A DNA stretch of 64,000 nt from JACVRN01 sp036389255 (GTDB lineage: Bacteria; Acidobacteriota; Blastocatellia; Pyrinomonadales; Pyrinomonadaceae): contig DASVQI010000024.1 in NCBI GenBank assembly GCA_036389255.1, positions 806,001 through 870,000 on the forward strand, read 5' to 3'. Below the pieces are notes generated by a model. It saw only the letters and a program-made list of their open reading frames with translations. It searched no databases and had not been told where the DNA came from. Below are positions 1 to 8,650 of the stretch, one piece after another (the first letter of the stretch is position 1; every line of letters begins with the position of its first letter). The translations under genes were made by a program, and so were the position numbers.

Positions 1-2701
1 CCGTGAAGAACGGCCCGCCCTGCGCGGCCTGCACGCTCTCTACAAAGAGTGTGGTCAAGGGGTCGCGTACGTCCGAGAATGTGGATTGAGCGGGAAGATA
101 CTGCGCGGCCCGACCGCTCATCACAAGAGCTGCGGCCAAATCGGCGCGAGAGACAGCGAACTGCGGCCTGAAGTGCTTGCCGAAAGGCAGCATCGTGAAT
201 TGCCGCAGCGTCTGGTTGACTTCGGCTTGCGCGGCTGCGCTCAGTCCTGCCATGTCGGCTAGCGGCGTGTATTCCACGCGCGTCGTCTCCAAAACACCCG
301 TGAAGAACTGCGGCGTCACGGTCGCGCCAAGAGTGTGCGTGACGCGTGCGCGCCATGCTCCGGCCTTTGCCGAATTGAGCGCGGCTCTCTCGCGCTTGCC
401 CGTCAGCCCCGGAAGATTAAGCACATTCGACTCCGCGCGCTTCGTTCCAGCCGGGTCATAGACGGTAAGCGCAAGGTCGTTGATGCTCGTCACCGGCCCC
501 CATGCTATCTGAACGGATGTGACCAGAGTGTTTTCGGGAATGTTCAGGGCGATGTCGGAAGCGCCGCCGGAAGCGACCGTCCCGGTGAATTTCTGAGCCG
601 GGTCGTTGATGAATCGAACCTGTCCACGGTCTAGCGTGGAGCGCCATGTGCCGATTCGTCTCTGCGGGAACGCGGCCTCTATCACAGCCGCGTGAGCATT
701 GAGCATGCCCGCTCCGACTTCATGCCCGTAATAGGCCGGAAGCGGCGTCGCCGTGCGTTGCAGAATATCCTTAATCTGCGCGGGCGTCAGTTGCGGGTTG
801 GCTTCCAGCATGAGCGCGACCGCCCCCGCCACCTGCGGCGCGGAGAAGCTCGTGCCGCTCGCCGTCGTGTAGTACGGAGCCTCGGCTGCCGAAATCTGCG
901 CCATGTCGCTCGCCGTAGCTAGCCCCAGCGCGCCCGTTGCGCTCGTCGTGCTTCGCGGCGCGACAACCGCCACGCCGGGCGCAACCAGCGTCGGTCTGAA
1001 CAGCGTGCTTCCGAACGCCCCGCGCGAAGAGAAATCCGCCAGCTTTCTATTCGCGTCCGTCGCGCCTACGCTTATCACCCACGGGGCGACGGCGTAAGGG
1101 TTCAAGGTGTTGAGCCCCGAGCCGGTGTTGCCTGCTGAGAAGACAACGGTGATGCCGTTATCCGTGAGCATGCGCGTGGCTACGTTGACCGGGTCGTTTA
1201 CGTCGAAGACCGTGTTGGCGGAGAAGCTGCAATTGATGACGCGCACGCCCAGAGACTCGCCGCGCTCAAGCAGGTAGTCGAAGCCGTTCAGGATAAACGA
1301 GAGCGTCAGGTCGCCGGCGCTCAGGCCTACGAGCCGCGCGGCGGGCGCAACGCCCTGATACTTGCCGCCCGAACGCGAGCCGCTTCCGGCAATAGTGCCC
1401 GCTACGAATGTGCCGTGGCCGTAAGCCTGATCCGTGTTGGGCAGCCCCTCTGTATTGATTGGATAGTTGAAGCCGACCGAGGCGCTCTGCGAATCCGCGA
1501 GCTTGACGTTCTGGGCTACGCGGCCCGCGAAATCCGAATGGGTGCCGTCGAGTCCTGTGTCCAGCACGGCCACGGTTACGCCGCGCCCGCTAAACGGCAG
1601 GCCGTTATTGCGGCGCGTCAACTCTCCGTCCGTGCGAACGCGGTCGGCGTTCGTAATTGAACTGACGGGAGCTATGTTCGATTGCAGCGTCCGGTTGCCA
1701 TAGATGGAGCGCACGGACGAGAGTCTGGAGATGGCTACGAGCTGTCGTCGCGTAGCGGTGACGATGATGACGGGCAGCACTTTGAAGCGCGTCCCGCCGA
1801 GAACGCCTATGCTCTTAAGCTCGGCTATGTCGGCATCGGTCGGCAGCTTGTGATAGACGATTGCGGCATTGACGTTGCTGTCGTCCGTCATCTTATCGAG
1901 CATGAGGGCCAACTCAGGGTCAACGCTCTTGAGCCCGACACCCGTATCAACCCCTGTAGCCGCTATGCCGTCCGCGCCCGTAGTAGCAACGCCGTCCAGT
2001 CTTGTTGTAGATATTCCGTCCGCACCCGTTACGGCGATGCCGTCCGCGCCGGTCACAGCAATTCCGTCCGCGCCGGTCACGGCTATGCCGTTAGGCGAGA
2101 TGTTATAGGTCGTGCCGTCCGCTCCGGTAACGGCTATGCCGTCCGCGCCTGTGACCGCTATGCCCTGAACTTTGCCCGTGGTAATTCCGTCCGCTCGCTT
2201 GATGGTGAATGAGTCAGCGCCCGTGACGGCGATTCCGTCTGCGCCGGTAGTCGCTACGCCGTCTGCGCCCGTCACGGCGATGCCGTTGGGGTTGCGTATA
2301 ACCAGAGAGTTTACATGGTAGTTATTGCCGTCTGCTCCGGTGACGGCGATGCCGTCCGCGCCTGTGACCGCTATGCCGTCGGCGCGGGCAATCTGCATGC
2401 TGTCTGCGCCGGTCGTGGCTATGCCGTTTGTTCCGGTGTAACGCGCGCCGTCGGCTCCAGTGGTGGCTACGCCGTCCGCGCCCGTGGTAGCGATGCCGTT
2501 CGCGCTGAAGGTCAGGAAGCCGTCCGCGCCCGTCACCGCTATGCCTGAGACGTTAGTGAAGGAGACGCCGTCCGCGCCGGTAACGGCTATGCCGTCGGCT
2601 CCGGTCACGGCTATGCCAGCACTGGCGGGGCCTATGCTAAGCAGGAGGATAAGTAAGAGGGCGAAGGCCCGTTTGGATGCGTCGAATAAATTTCTCGTCA
2701 T
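1..2701 (-). CDS. Secreted S8 (subtilisin-like) serine peptidase with N-terminal octapeptide repeats and an SLH-like C-terminus (3' end beyond window)
   Basis: About 900 residues are visible; the stop lies outside the window. The ATG is fixed by an in-frame TGA two codons upstream. Residues 1-28 are a signal peptide (hydrophobic LLLILLL core, cleavage after PASA). Residues 29-252 are 27 tandem units of consensus GIAVTGAD. Residues 253-335 look like an I9-type propeptide, and the subtilase domain follows with Asp381 (AVLDTGLDG), His429 (YGHGTFVAG), oxyanion Asn near 525 (SAGNTG) and Ser618 (SGTSFSAP). After it come a proprotein-convertase-like beta-sandwich and, at the window edge, an S-layer-homology-like stretch (VSRADLAAALV, then FSDV). 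All catalytic residues are present, so the enzyme should be active outside the cytoplasm. The repeat array ahead of the propeptide is unusual for subtilases. The family call is secure; substrate and anchoring are unknown. Confidence 0.9.
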   Translation of the reverse strand, partial: MTRNLFDASKRAFALLLILLLSIGPASAGIAVTGADGIAVTGADGVSFTNVSGIAVTGADGFLTFSANGIATTGADGVATTGADGARYTGTNGIATTGADSMQIARADGIAVTGADGIAVTGADGNNYHVNSLVIRNPNGIAVTGADGVATTGADGIAVTGADSFTIKRADGITTGKVQGIAVTGADGIAVTGADGTTYNISPNGIAVTGADGIAVTGADGIAVTGADGISTTRLDGVATTGADGIAATGVDTGVGLKSVDPELALMLDKMTDDSNVNAAIVYHKLPTDADIAELKSIGVLGGTRFKVLPVIIVTATRRQLVAISRLSSVRSIYGNRTLQSNIAPVSSITNADRVRTDGELTRRNNGLPFSGRGVTVAVLDTGLDGTHSDFAGRVAQNVKLADSQSASVGFNYPINTEGLPNTDQAYGHGTFVAGTIAGSGSRSGGKYQGVAPAARLVGLSAGDLTLSFILNGFDYLLERGESLGVRVINCSFSANTVFDVNDPVNVATRMLTDNGITVVFSAGNTGSGLNTLNPYAVAPWVISVGATDANRKLADFSSRGAFGSTLFRPTLVAPGVAVVAPRSTTSATGALGLATASDMAQISAAEAPYYTTASGTSFSAPQVAGAVALMLEANPQLTPAQIKDILQRTATPLPAYYGHEVGAGMLNAHAAVIEAAFPQRRIGTWRSTLDRGQVRFINDPAQKFTGTVASGGASDIALNIPENTLVTSVQIAWGPVTSINDLALTVYDPAGTKRAESNVLNLPGLTGKRERAALNSAKAGAWRARVTHTLGATVTPQFFTGVLETTRVEYTPLADMAGLSAAAQAEVNQTLRQFTMLPFGKHFRPQFAVSRADLAAALVMSGRAAQYLPAQSTFSDVRDPLTTLFVESVQAAQGGPFFT
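1946..2617 (-). repeat. Coding octapeptide repeat array, 27 units of GIAVTGAD type
   Basis: In the subtilase frame, 224 residues divide into 27 units. Twenty-five are exactly 8 residues, one is 9 and one is 15. Eighteen fit G-[IV]-A-[VTA]-T-G-[AV]-D, twelve of them being exactly GIAVTGAD. The other nine, such as GVSFTNVS or GARYTGTN, keep length and alternation but not sequence. The 24-bp period is visible in the DNA, with synonymous drift between units. A GADG turn followed by an IAVT strand suggests a beta-solenoid, possibly with Asp-bound calcium, by analogy with RTX rolls. Confidence 0.9.
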
Positions 2702-2910
2702 GGCTCAGGAAAATCAGCGCCCGCTACCGTACGAGCGACCCATCAGCTACCTAACTTACTCAAAGGCGAGGTTCAACAATTCAAGGAAAAGCGTTATGGC
2801 GCTTATTCTAGAGAATAGTTGCCCGTAAATTATTGCGTTGAGGTTGCAATTGTCAGTCAACTTCAATACGGCCTTGACAACTTCCAAGGCGCTTCTTAGC
2901 TACGGGCGCG

Positions 2911-5900
2911 TCAGCCCATTAACTCCTTGAAAACCTTGCGTGTTTCGGCCACAGGCTCGACCCCCAGCTCCTTTTGCAGAAGCCGACGCAAATGCTCGTA
3001 CTGCTCCTTGAGCGCGGCACGGTTCCCCGTGGCCGAGTAGGCGCGCATAATCATGCAGTGTATGTCCTCGCGGAACGGGTCTTCGCGCAGGATTTGCTGC
3101 GCCAAATCCTGCACCCTGAGCCAGTCATCGCTTCTTTGCGCGACAGCCGCCAGTGATTCCAGTATCCGAAGGTACTGTTCACGATAATAGGTGCGCTGCT
3201 CCTCGACCCAGTCGTCGTAGCCGCCCTGCATGAATTCGCCGCGATAGAGCTTGACGGCGCTCTCGTAAGCACTGATGCAGCGCTCGAACTCCCTTGCGCG
3301 GCGGGCGCTTTCGCCTTCGGAGAGCAGACGGTCGAACTCCGCAGTGTCCAGCCAGTAAGAGAAGTTCTGGTTGAGCTGGTAATCGCCGTCCCTGTAGACC
3401 AGAAAGTTCTGCTTGAGCGGCTGGTTGGAGTTGAGCGCCTTGCGTATGTGCGAGATGGTCGGGTGAAAGTTCTTCTCTACTACTTCGAAATCGGCGTCGC
3501 TCCAGAAGGTGTCTATGATGACATCCTTGGAGGCGCGGCGGTGTCGTCTAGAAGCTATGTAGCAGAGTATGTCGCGCGCACGCTTTGTAGTCCATGCGTC
3601 TGCCGCGAGCGGCCTCGCGGGGTCGCGGAAAATCTCGACCGGGCCGAGCATGTTGATGGTCAAATCCGTGACGGGCTGCTGCGAGACTACGATTGACGGC
3701 GAGGCTTGAACAGGCTCCGGCTCCTTCTTCGCCTGAGCGGCGTCAATTAGCGCTCGCAGGTCTGTGGGCAGAATCTCCGCGGCCTCCGTGTTACTGAACA
3801 GCTCGCGCTGTCGCTCCACCTGTCGCTTTAACCAGTACTCGTAGTCGTAGCGCGCGGCCAAATCCACGGCGCGTCTCAGATGCTCAAGAGCATCGCTTTC
3901 CGCGCCCGCACGATAATCACACGAAGCCAGCGCCATTGAAGCCTGCGCCTCGTAGTAATTGAGCCTATGCTCTCGGAAGTAGCCGAGCGCCGGAAGAAGC
4001 TCCGCGCGCGCGCCGTCCAGATTCCCCTCCGCCAGCATGATTGAAGCGCGCACGAGGCTGGCCGTAGTCACGCCCATCCTGTCGCCCGCGCGCTCGCGCG
4101 CCTCTATGAGCCTGTCAATCTTCTCTCGCGCCGCCTGAAGGTCGCCCACCTGAAGATGAAGCACGGCCTGCTCGTCCAGCAGCTCGTGGCGCGTAATCTC
4201 CATGCCCGATTCTTCATGAGCGCGCGAGGCGCGTTCGTAGAACTCCGTGGCGCGGGCCACGTTGCCCGTCTCTCTGTACAGGTTGCCGTAGGACTCGAAT
4301 ATCTCGCCGTGCAGCGATGTCTGGTTAAAGAGCTGGCTGCGCTCCAGCGCCTCGTCCAGTTGTTTTTCGCACGAGGCCATGTCGCCGCGATAGAAGTAGC
4401 AGCGAGCCATGTTCAGATGCGCCGTCGCTTCCTGCGGAACCGGTGGCTGGTCGTTCGTCTCAGGCAGGATGCGCCTGAGCCACCTGAGCGCCTCTCCGAA
4501 ATCGCCGCGAATCATGGCGGGCAGTCCGAGGTTGTGCGCAATCAGACGGCTGTAGCGCGCTTCGCCCTGCTCTTCCGCCAGTTGAAGCGCGGCGCGAAAC
4601 TCCCGCTCGGCCGCCTCAAGCTCGCCCGTAGCCATCAGGCAGAGGCCGCGCGTGTTGCCGCACTTCATGCGTACGGGCGCGCCTTCGTCCGTTAATTCCA
4701 GCGCGCGGTCAAGGTATGAGAAGGCCGTCTCGAACTCGCCCCTGCGGCGCGCAATCGTGGCCAGCGAGTGAAGCCCTTCGGCCTCCCACTCGCAGTCTCC
4801 CCCTTCGTGCAGAAGCTGCACGGCGCGGCGGAAAAGCGACTGCGCCGTGTCGTACTCTCCCTGAAGCCTTGCCGCTTCCGCTCTATGAAGAAGAGCGCGC
4901 GGGCGGGACTCAAGCACCGAAGCGGGCAGAGCGTCCGCGTAAGAGACGAGTGATGAAAGCGTGCCGCTTGTAATCCAGCGACTTCCCTCTTCCGCTATGA
5001 TGGAGGCCGCGCGCTCGTAATCTTCCGCAGCCAGCAGGTGGCGCATGGCTTCGTCCCACACGCCCCGCTTCAGGAAATGGTCTGCGAAGCGCGCGTGCTC
5101 GGCGGCGACTCCGGCGCGGCCCACTTCGGCGCGCAGGCGTCTTCTGAGGAAGCTCTGAAAAAGTGGATGAAGGCGATACTCCTCGCCGCGCTCGTCTGCC
5201 GCGATTGAGGTGAAGACGTTCCGGCGCACGAGCGCGGGCAGCAATTGGCGGCAGTTGGCTTCCGGGAAAAGAGCGTTGCAGGCGCTGGACTCTATGCGGT
5301 CTAAGAGGGCCAGCCGTGGCAGGTAAAGCCTGACATCCTCCGGCTCGTCCGCGAAGACCTCTTCCGCGAAGTAGTCGAAGATGTCCCGCTCGGATTGCCT
5401 CAGCACGTCAACGAGGTCAATCGCGCCCGCGCCTCCGTCTTCCGTCTGCGAGAGCGCCTGGCGCTGTGCCACTTGACGCACAAGCTGAAGCGCCGTAATC
5501 CAGCCGTGCGTCCTCTCCCTGTACTCCTTCAACTGCGCGGGCGTCAGCTCAAGGTCAAAGACCTGCCGGAAAAGCTCCTGCGTCTCTTTGTCCGTGAAGA
5601 GAAGCTCCGAGCGGTCAATCACCGCCAGAGAGTTGTGCGAGCGCAGCCGCGCAATCGAGAGCGGCGGCAAATCCCTCGTGATGATAATCAGGTGTATCAC
5701 GTCCGGCATGTACTGTATGAGGCGGTCAACCACCCTGTGAACGGCCGTATCCGTGCCGAGGTGATGATAATCGTCCAGAACTATTATGAGCTGCTGCTCT
5801 ATCTTCTCCAGGACTTCGTTCAGAAGCACGTCAACTGCGCGCTCGGGCTGCTGAGCAAGCTCGCCCGCAGCCTGCTGCAAGTAAGGGAGCATCACGTCAC

Positions 5901-6300
5901 CGAAGCCTTTGACCGTCTGCTTGATGCCGTTTGCGACGTAGCCTAGAAAGACGGCAGGGTCTGCGTCCGTGTGGTCTAGCTGATACCAGACGTACTGGCG
6001 CTGGCCGCCGCGCACGAAATCCGCTACGAGCGTGGTCTTGCCGGAGCCCGCGTTGGCAGTGACGAGGGTGACGGGATGCTCAAGGTTGCGCTCAAGGCGC
6101 TCAGTCAGGCGCGGGCGCGAGAGCAGCGCGGGCGCTGGCCTCGGCGGCAGAAGCTTTGTCCGCAGAAAGAAGGCTGGCTGTGACAGTGGCGTCTCCTTCA
6201 TAAAGAGCTTAAGCGGCGGCGCAGGCTCAGACTCTATGGCTGAGCCCTCACCGGGCGGCCCGTTGTGTAACGACTCTTGAAGACCTGTCGAGCTTATCAC
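2911..6300 (-). CDS. MalT/LuxR-like giant regulator with AAA ATPase, TPR and C-terminal winged-helix + BTAD domains
   Basis: A 1129-residue cytoplasmic signal-integrating ATPase-type transcription activator. The N-terminus has the MalT-like entry motif LRTKLLPPRP (46-55), Walker A NAGSGKTTL (83-91) and Walker B IIVLDDYHH (about 172-180). Residues from about 430 to 820 are TPR-like helical repeats. The C-terminus carries an OmpR-type winged helix (about 885-980, starting MLGPVEIFRD) and a bacterial transcriptional activator domain (about 985-1125), so DNA binding is C-terminal but not of the LuxR HTH type of MalT itself. The first start is GTG; an internal ATG at residue 34 (position 6201) would still keep the whole ATPase domain. 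The inducer and target genes cannot be read from the sequence. The smaller ATPase upstream on the same strand is related. Confidence 0.85.
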   Translation of the reverse strand: MISSTGLQESLHNGPPGEGSAIESEPAPPLKLFMKETPLSQPAFFLRTKLLPPRPAPALLSRPRLTERLERNLEHPVTLVTANAGSGKTTLVADFVRGGQRQYVWYQLDHTDADPAVFLGYVANGIKQTVKGFGDVMLPYLQQAAGELAQQPERAVDVLLNEVLEKIEQQLIIVLDDYHHLGTDTAVHRVVDRLIQYMPDVIHLIIITRDLPPLSIARLRSHNSLAVIDRSELLFTDKETQELFRQVFDLELTPAQLKEYRERTHGWITALQLVRQVAQRQALSQTEDGGAGAIDLVDVLRQSERDIFDYFAEEVFADEPEDVRLYLPRLALLDRIESSACNALFPEANCRQLLPALVRRNVFTSIAADERGEEYRLHPLFQSFLRRRLRAEVGRAGVAAEHARFADHFLKRGVWDEAMRHLLAAEDYERAASIIAEEGSRWITSGTLSSLVSYADALPASVLESRPRALLHRAEAARLQGEYDTAQSLFRRAVQLLHEGGDCEWEAEGLHSLATIARRRGEFETAFSYLDRALELTDEGAPVRMKCGNTRGLCLMATGELEAAEREFRAALQLAEEQGEARYSRLIAHNLGLPAMIRGDFGEALRWLRRILPETNDQPPVPQEATAHLNMARCYFYRGDMASCEKQLDEALERSQLFNQTSLHGEIFESYGNLYRETGNVARATEFYERASRAHEESGMEITRHELLDEQAVLHLQVGDLQAAREKIDRLIEARERAGDRMGVTTASLVRASIMLAEGNLDGARAELLPALGYFREHRLNYYEAQASMALASCDYRAGAESDALEHLRRAVDLAARYDYEYWLKRQVERQRELFSNTEAAEILPTDLRALIDAAQAKKEPEPVQASPSIVVSQQPVTDLTINMLGPVEIFRDPARPLAADAWTTKRARDILCYIASRRHRRASKDVIIDTFWSDADFEVVEKNFHPTISHIRKALNSNQPLKQNFLVYRDGDYQLNQNFSYWLDTAEFDRLLSEGESARRAREFERCISAYESAVKLYRGEFMQGGYDDWVEEQRTYYREQYLRILESLAAVAQRSDDWLRVQDLAQQILREDPFREDIHCMIMRAYSATGNRAALKEQYEHLRRLLQKELGVEPVAETRKVFKELMG

Positions 6301-6390
6301 AGCGAAATAGTTTTCCAGAAAGAAACAAGATAAAAGCTGAGGTAAAAGCCGACTGCCGGAAGGCAGCGTTGATAAAGATGGATTCCAAAG

Positions 6391-6454
6391 GGATGAAGAG
6401 GATAAAAAGCACGGCGAGGACTATATTCGTGCTGGCCCTATATCCTGTTCATCC
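6391..6454. repeat. Intergenic palindromic element
   Basis: GGATGAAGAGGATA (6391-6404) is matched by the near-exact inverted copy TATCCTGTTCATCC (6441-6454, one mismatch). Inside is a second perfect stem, AGCACG (6408-6413) with CGTGCT (6428-6433). It lies between two same-strand ATPase genes and could act as an mRNA hairpin or be a REP-like element. Confidence 0.7.
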
Positions 6455-6483
6455 TGTCTGACGACCCGAATTCTCCGGCGCTA

Positions 6484-7257
6484 TCAGGAGCCGAAGGCGG
6501 GCGTAAACTTTCTCTGCCGCTTGATGGCGGCGATTGATTCCGCGACCCTGCCGGAGGCGGACTTCAAACGCGCAAGCGCATCTAGCACAGCTGCGCGCCC
6601 GTGCGTCTCTTCGAGCGCCGCTTTGACTTCCCTCTCCGATAGCCCGTAGGCGTTGAACAACCTCTTCGTCTCTTCCTCGGAGAAGGCCAGCATCGGCTCC
6701 TCCACGACGCAGAGCATCTGCTTGGAGCGCATCCGCCAGAGCGGAGCAGGCGGCAAGCTTCTGCCCGTTATCAGCATGTGAGCGTCCGTCGGCAGGAGCG
6801 GCAGCAACCGGCGAAAGAAAGGCACTACCCATTCCGCGTCGTAAACCAGATGAAGGTCGTCTATGACTATCAGAAGCGGTTTACCGTCGGATTCCAGCAA
6901 CTCGTAGACGAAAGCTTCTGCCAGAAGCGGCACGTCTTCAACCGCGCTGGTTTCGTCCAGCAGACGAGCGAGCGCCTCGTGGCCGAAGTCCGGGCGTTGC
7001 CTGCGCACGCTCTCCACCAGGTACTGAAAGAAGATGCGCAGGCTGCTGTCCGCCGCGTCCACCTTGTACCAGGCGACTGCCCTGCCCGAGCGTTGCGCGA
7101 AATCCGTCGCCAGCCGGGTCTTACCCGTCCCCGCGCGCCCGTTGATGACGGTCGAGGTGCAGGTCGCCAGGCTCTCTTCCAGAACCTTCAGCAGGCGAGT
7201 GCGTGTGACCGCAGGTAACTCACAGGGGGCAGTGATTTTGTCGAGGATTAGTTGCAT
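6484..7257 (-). CDS. Stand-alone MalT-like NTPase domain protein
   Basis: A 257-residue protein with Walker A NGRAGTGKTRL near residues 39-49 and Walker B LLIVIDDLHLV near 130-140. Its order of motifs (TRLLKVLEE, then AWYKVDAADSS, then LITGRSLPP, then FSEEETKRLF) follows the N-terminal ATPase module of the larger regulator downstream. It stops right after that module: there is no TPR stretch and no DNA-binding domain. It is therefore either a truncated paralogue or a free-standing NTPase that may compete with or assist the full-length regulator. The reading frame is intact, with codon use like its neighbours, which argues against very recent decay. A hairpin-bearing 183-bp gap separates it from the regulator. 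Family assignment is good; a regulatory role is inference. Confidence 0.75.
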   Translation of the reverse strand: MQLILDKITAPCELPAVTRTRLLKVLEESLATCTSTVINGRAGTGKTRLATDFAQRSGRAVAWYKVDAADSSLRIFFQYLVESVRRQRPDFGHEALARLLDETSAVEDVPLLAEAFVYELLESDGKPLLIVIDDLHLVYDAEWVVPFFRRLLPLLPTDAHMLITGRSLPPAPLWRMRSKQMLCVVEEPMLAFSEEETKRLFNAYGLSEREVKAALEETHGRAAVLDALARLKSASGRVAESIAAIKRQRKFTPAFGS

Positions 7258-7571
7258 TGTTTAGAAATCCCGTTTCTCTTACCGCTCGCTTCCCGTCCGG
7301 CACTCTTCCGCGCCGGAACTGATTGAAATCTTAAGGATTAGGACTTGAGGAATTCTTGAGGTTTTGCGGGCGGCGAGCGGGCTCCCGACCGAAAGGCCGG
7401 AAAATCAGACGGAATTTGGTAGGCCGGGCCAACCGGCGAGCAGAGTTAAACGGCTGAAGGCTCGTGACTTAACCGCTAAATCACAGGAATCAGCACAAGA
7501 GCTTTTGTGTTCCTGCCGATTGCTGTGATTTAGTCGTTTCTGCTCTCTCTTAAAGCTGAAATTTGCCATAT
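7258..7571. other. 314-bp intergenic region with an inverted repeat
   Basis: No gene is supported here. It contains a perfect 11-bp inverted repeat, CTAAATCACAG (7476-7486) and CTGTGATTTAG (7523-7533). Imperfect pairing extends inward and outward, giving a hairpin of about 65 bp. It lies downstream of the ChaN-like gene, so it may serve as a transcript end, but there is no clear T-run. The remainder (7258-7470) is presumably the leader and promoter of the NTPase gene; no convincing -35/-10 pair was found. Confidence 0.6.
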
Positions 7572-8498
7572 TCAGGGCTGCGGGGCCAGCGTGACGATGA
7601 CGAAATCCCCGGCTTTCTTCAGATTTTCGGCGTCGAGTCTGGGGGCCTGCGCCTCCGGAATCAGCGCTATGACGAGCATGCGTGCGCGCGGCCTGTACCG
7701 CTCCAACTGCTCTGGAATGCCCATTCGCCCCTCCGTGTGGAAGAGTCCCGTGACGTGAATCACCAGAGCCTTCGGCCTGCTCGTAAGCGCCTGAGCGATG
7801 GAGTAGGCCATGGTCGCGTCGCGCAGCACCTGTGCATCTAGGAAGTTCTGTTTTACGCTGCCGTCATGGCCGCCGCCCATGCCTTCCATCGCGCGGTTGA
7901 ATTTTGCGGCGTAGGCCGCAGAGGCTTCGCCGTAAGGCAGGGGCGCTATCCACGCTTTCGCCGCAGGCGAAAGGGCCGCGAGCGAAGTACGGCCCGCGCG
8001 CGAGACTCTGTTCGCGTAACGAGCGGGAGCGTTGGCGGCTATGACCGGAAGACTATTCGCGCGCGCGAACTCTATCAACGGCCTGTAGTCCGTCTGGTAG
8101 TTGTTCCAAGGGCGGCTGTCGCTCAATAGCTGTCGCTCAAGAATCAGGTTGCCGAGGTACTCGTCCAGGGTCGTCTGCACGTCGCGCTCGAACATCTCAA
8201 GAGAGAGCGTGACCTCTCGTCGCACGTTGGCCTCAGCAGTTGAGCCGTAACGAGCGGAAGCCGCTTGCAGCAGTTGCAGCTCAAGCCTGTGGGCGACGGC
8301 GTCGTTGTGCGTCTCTCCTATGAAGACCACGTCCGCGCCGCCCATTGCGCCGACGACCTCATTGAGAGACACGACTCTGCCCGAAGAATCGTACACGCGA
8401 AAATCAGCCGCACGCATCTGCCCGCCCTGCGCGAAGGCTGTCGCGGGCAGGAGCGCACACAAAAGGGAGAAGGTTATCAACAGGGCCACTTTCATCAT
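7572..8498 (-). CDS. Secreted ChaN-family (Tiki/haem-binding-uptake superfamily) protein
   Basis: 308 residues with a signal peptide (MMKVALLITFSLLCALLP, cleavage after AFA). The diagnostic motif FIGETHNDAVAH lies at about residues 55-66. Further family features are LSLEMFERDVQ near 105 and the VIAANAPARYANRVSR block near 152-167. ChaN proteins are outer-envelope proteins that bind haem in Campylobacter, and the wider superfamily includes Tiki-type metalloproteases that share the GExH motif. The sequence alone does not say which activity applies. No lipobox is obvious, so it may be periplasmic rather than a lipoprotein. It stands alone on this strand, back to back with the ycaQ-like gene. Confidence 0.8.
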   Translation of the reverse strand: MMKVALLITFSLLCALLPATAFAQGGQMRAADFRVYDSSGRVVSLNEVVGAMGGADVVFIGETHNDAVAHRLELQLLQAASARYGSTAEANVRREVTLSLEMFERDVQTTLDEYLGNLILERQLLSDSRPWNNYQTDYRPLIEFARANSLPVIAANAPARYANRVSRAGRTSLAALSPAAKAWIAPLPYGEASAAYAAKFNRAMEGMGGGHDGSVKQNFLDAQVLRDATMAYSIAQALTSRPKALVIHVTGLFHTEGRMGIPEQLERYRPRARMLVIALIPEAQAPRLDAENLKKAGDFVIVTLAPQP

Positions 8499-8614
8499 CG
8501 CAATCTCTTCAAAGGAAATCTCGTCAACCTTTCTGATGATTCTAACACCCGGCGTCTTCAGGCATAGACATGAAATGCGTCTTGAGCCGCTTAAGGGCCA
8601 CGGGCGATTCCATC

Positions 8615-8643
8615 TTGGCAGCCGCCGCCTGTTGCCTTTATCT
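8615..8643 (+). promoter_or_regulatory. Possible sigma70 promoter of a leaderless ycaQ-like mRNA
   Basis: TTGGCA (8615-8620), a 17-bp spacer and TTATCT (8638-8643). The predicted start of transcription falls at or next to the ATG at 8651, which has no Shine-Dalgarno sequence. The match is modest. Confidence 0.35.
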
Positions 8644-8650
8644 TAATCGT

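Noticed and set aside
1946..2617. Regular 24-bp DNA periodicity that could be taken for a CRISPR array or tandem non-coding repeat
   Set aside because: The repeats are contiguous without spacers, vary synonymously, and keep the open frame of the subtilase on the minus strand; they encode octapeptides.
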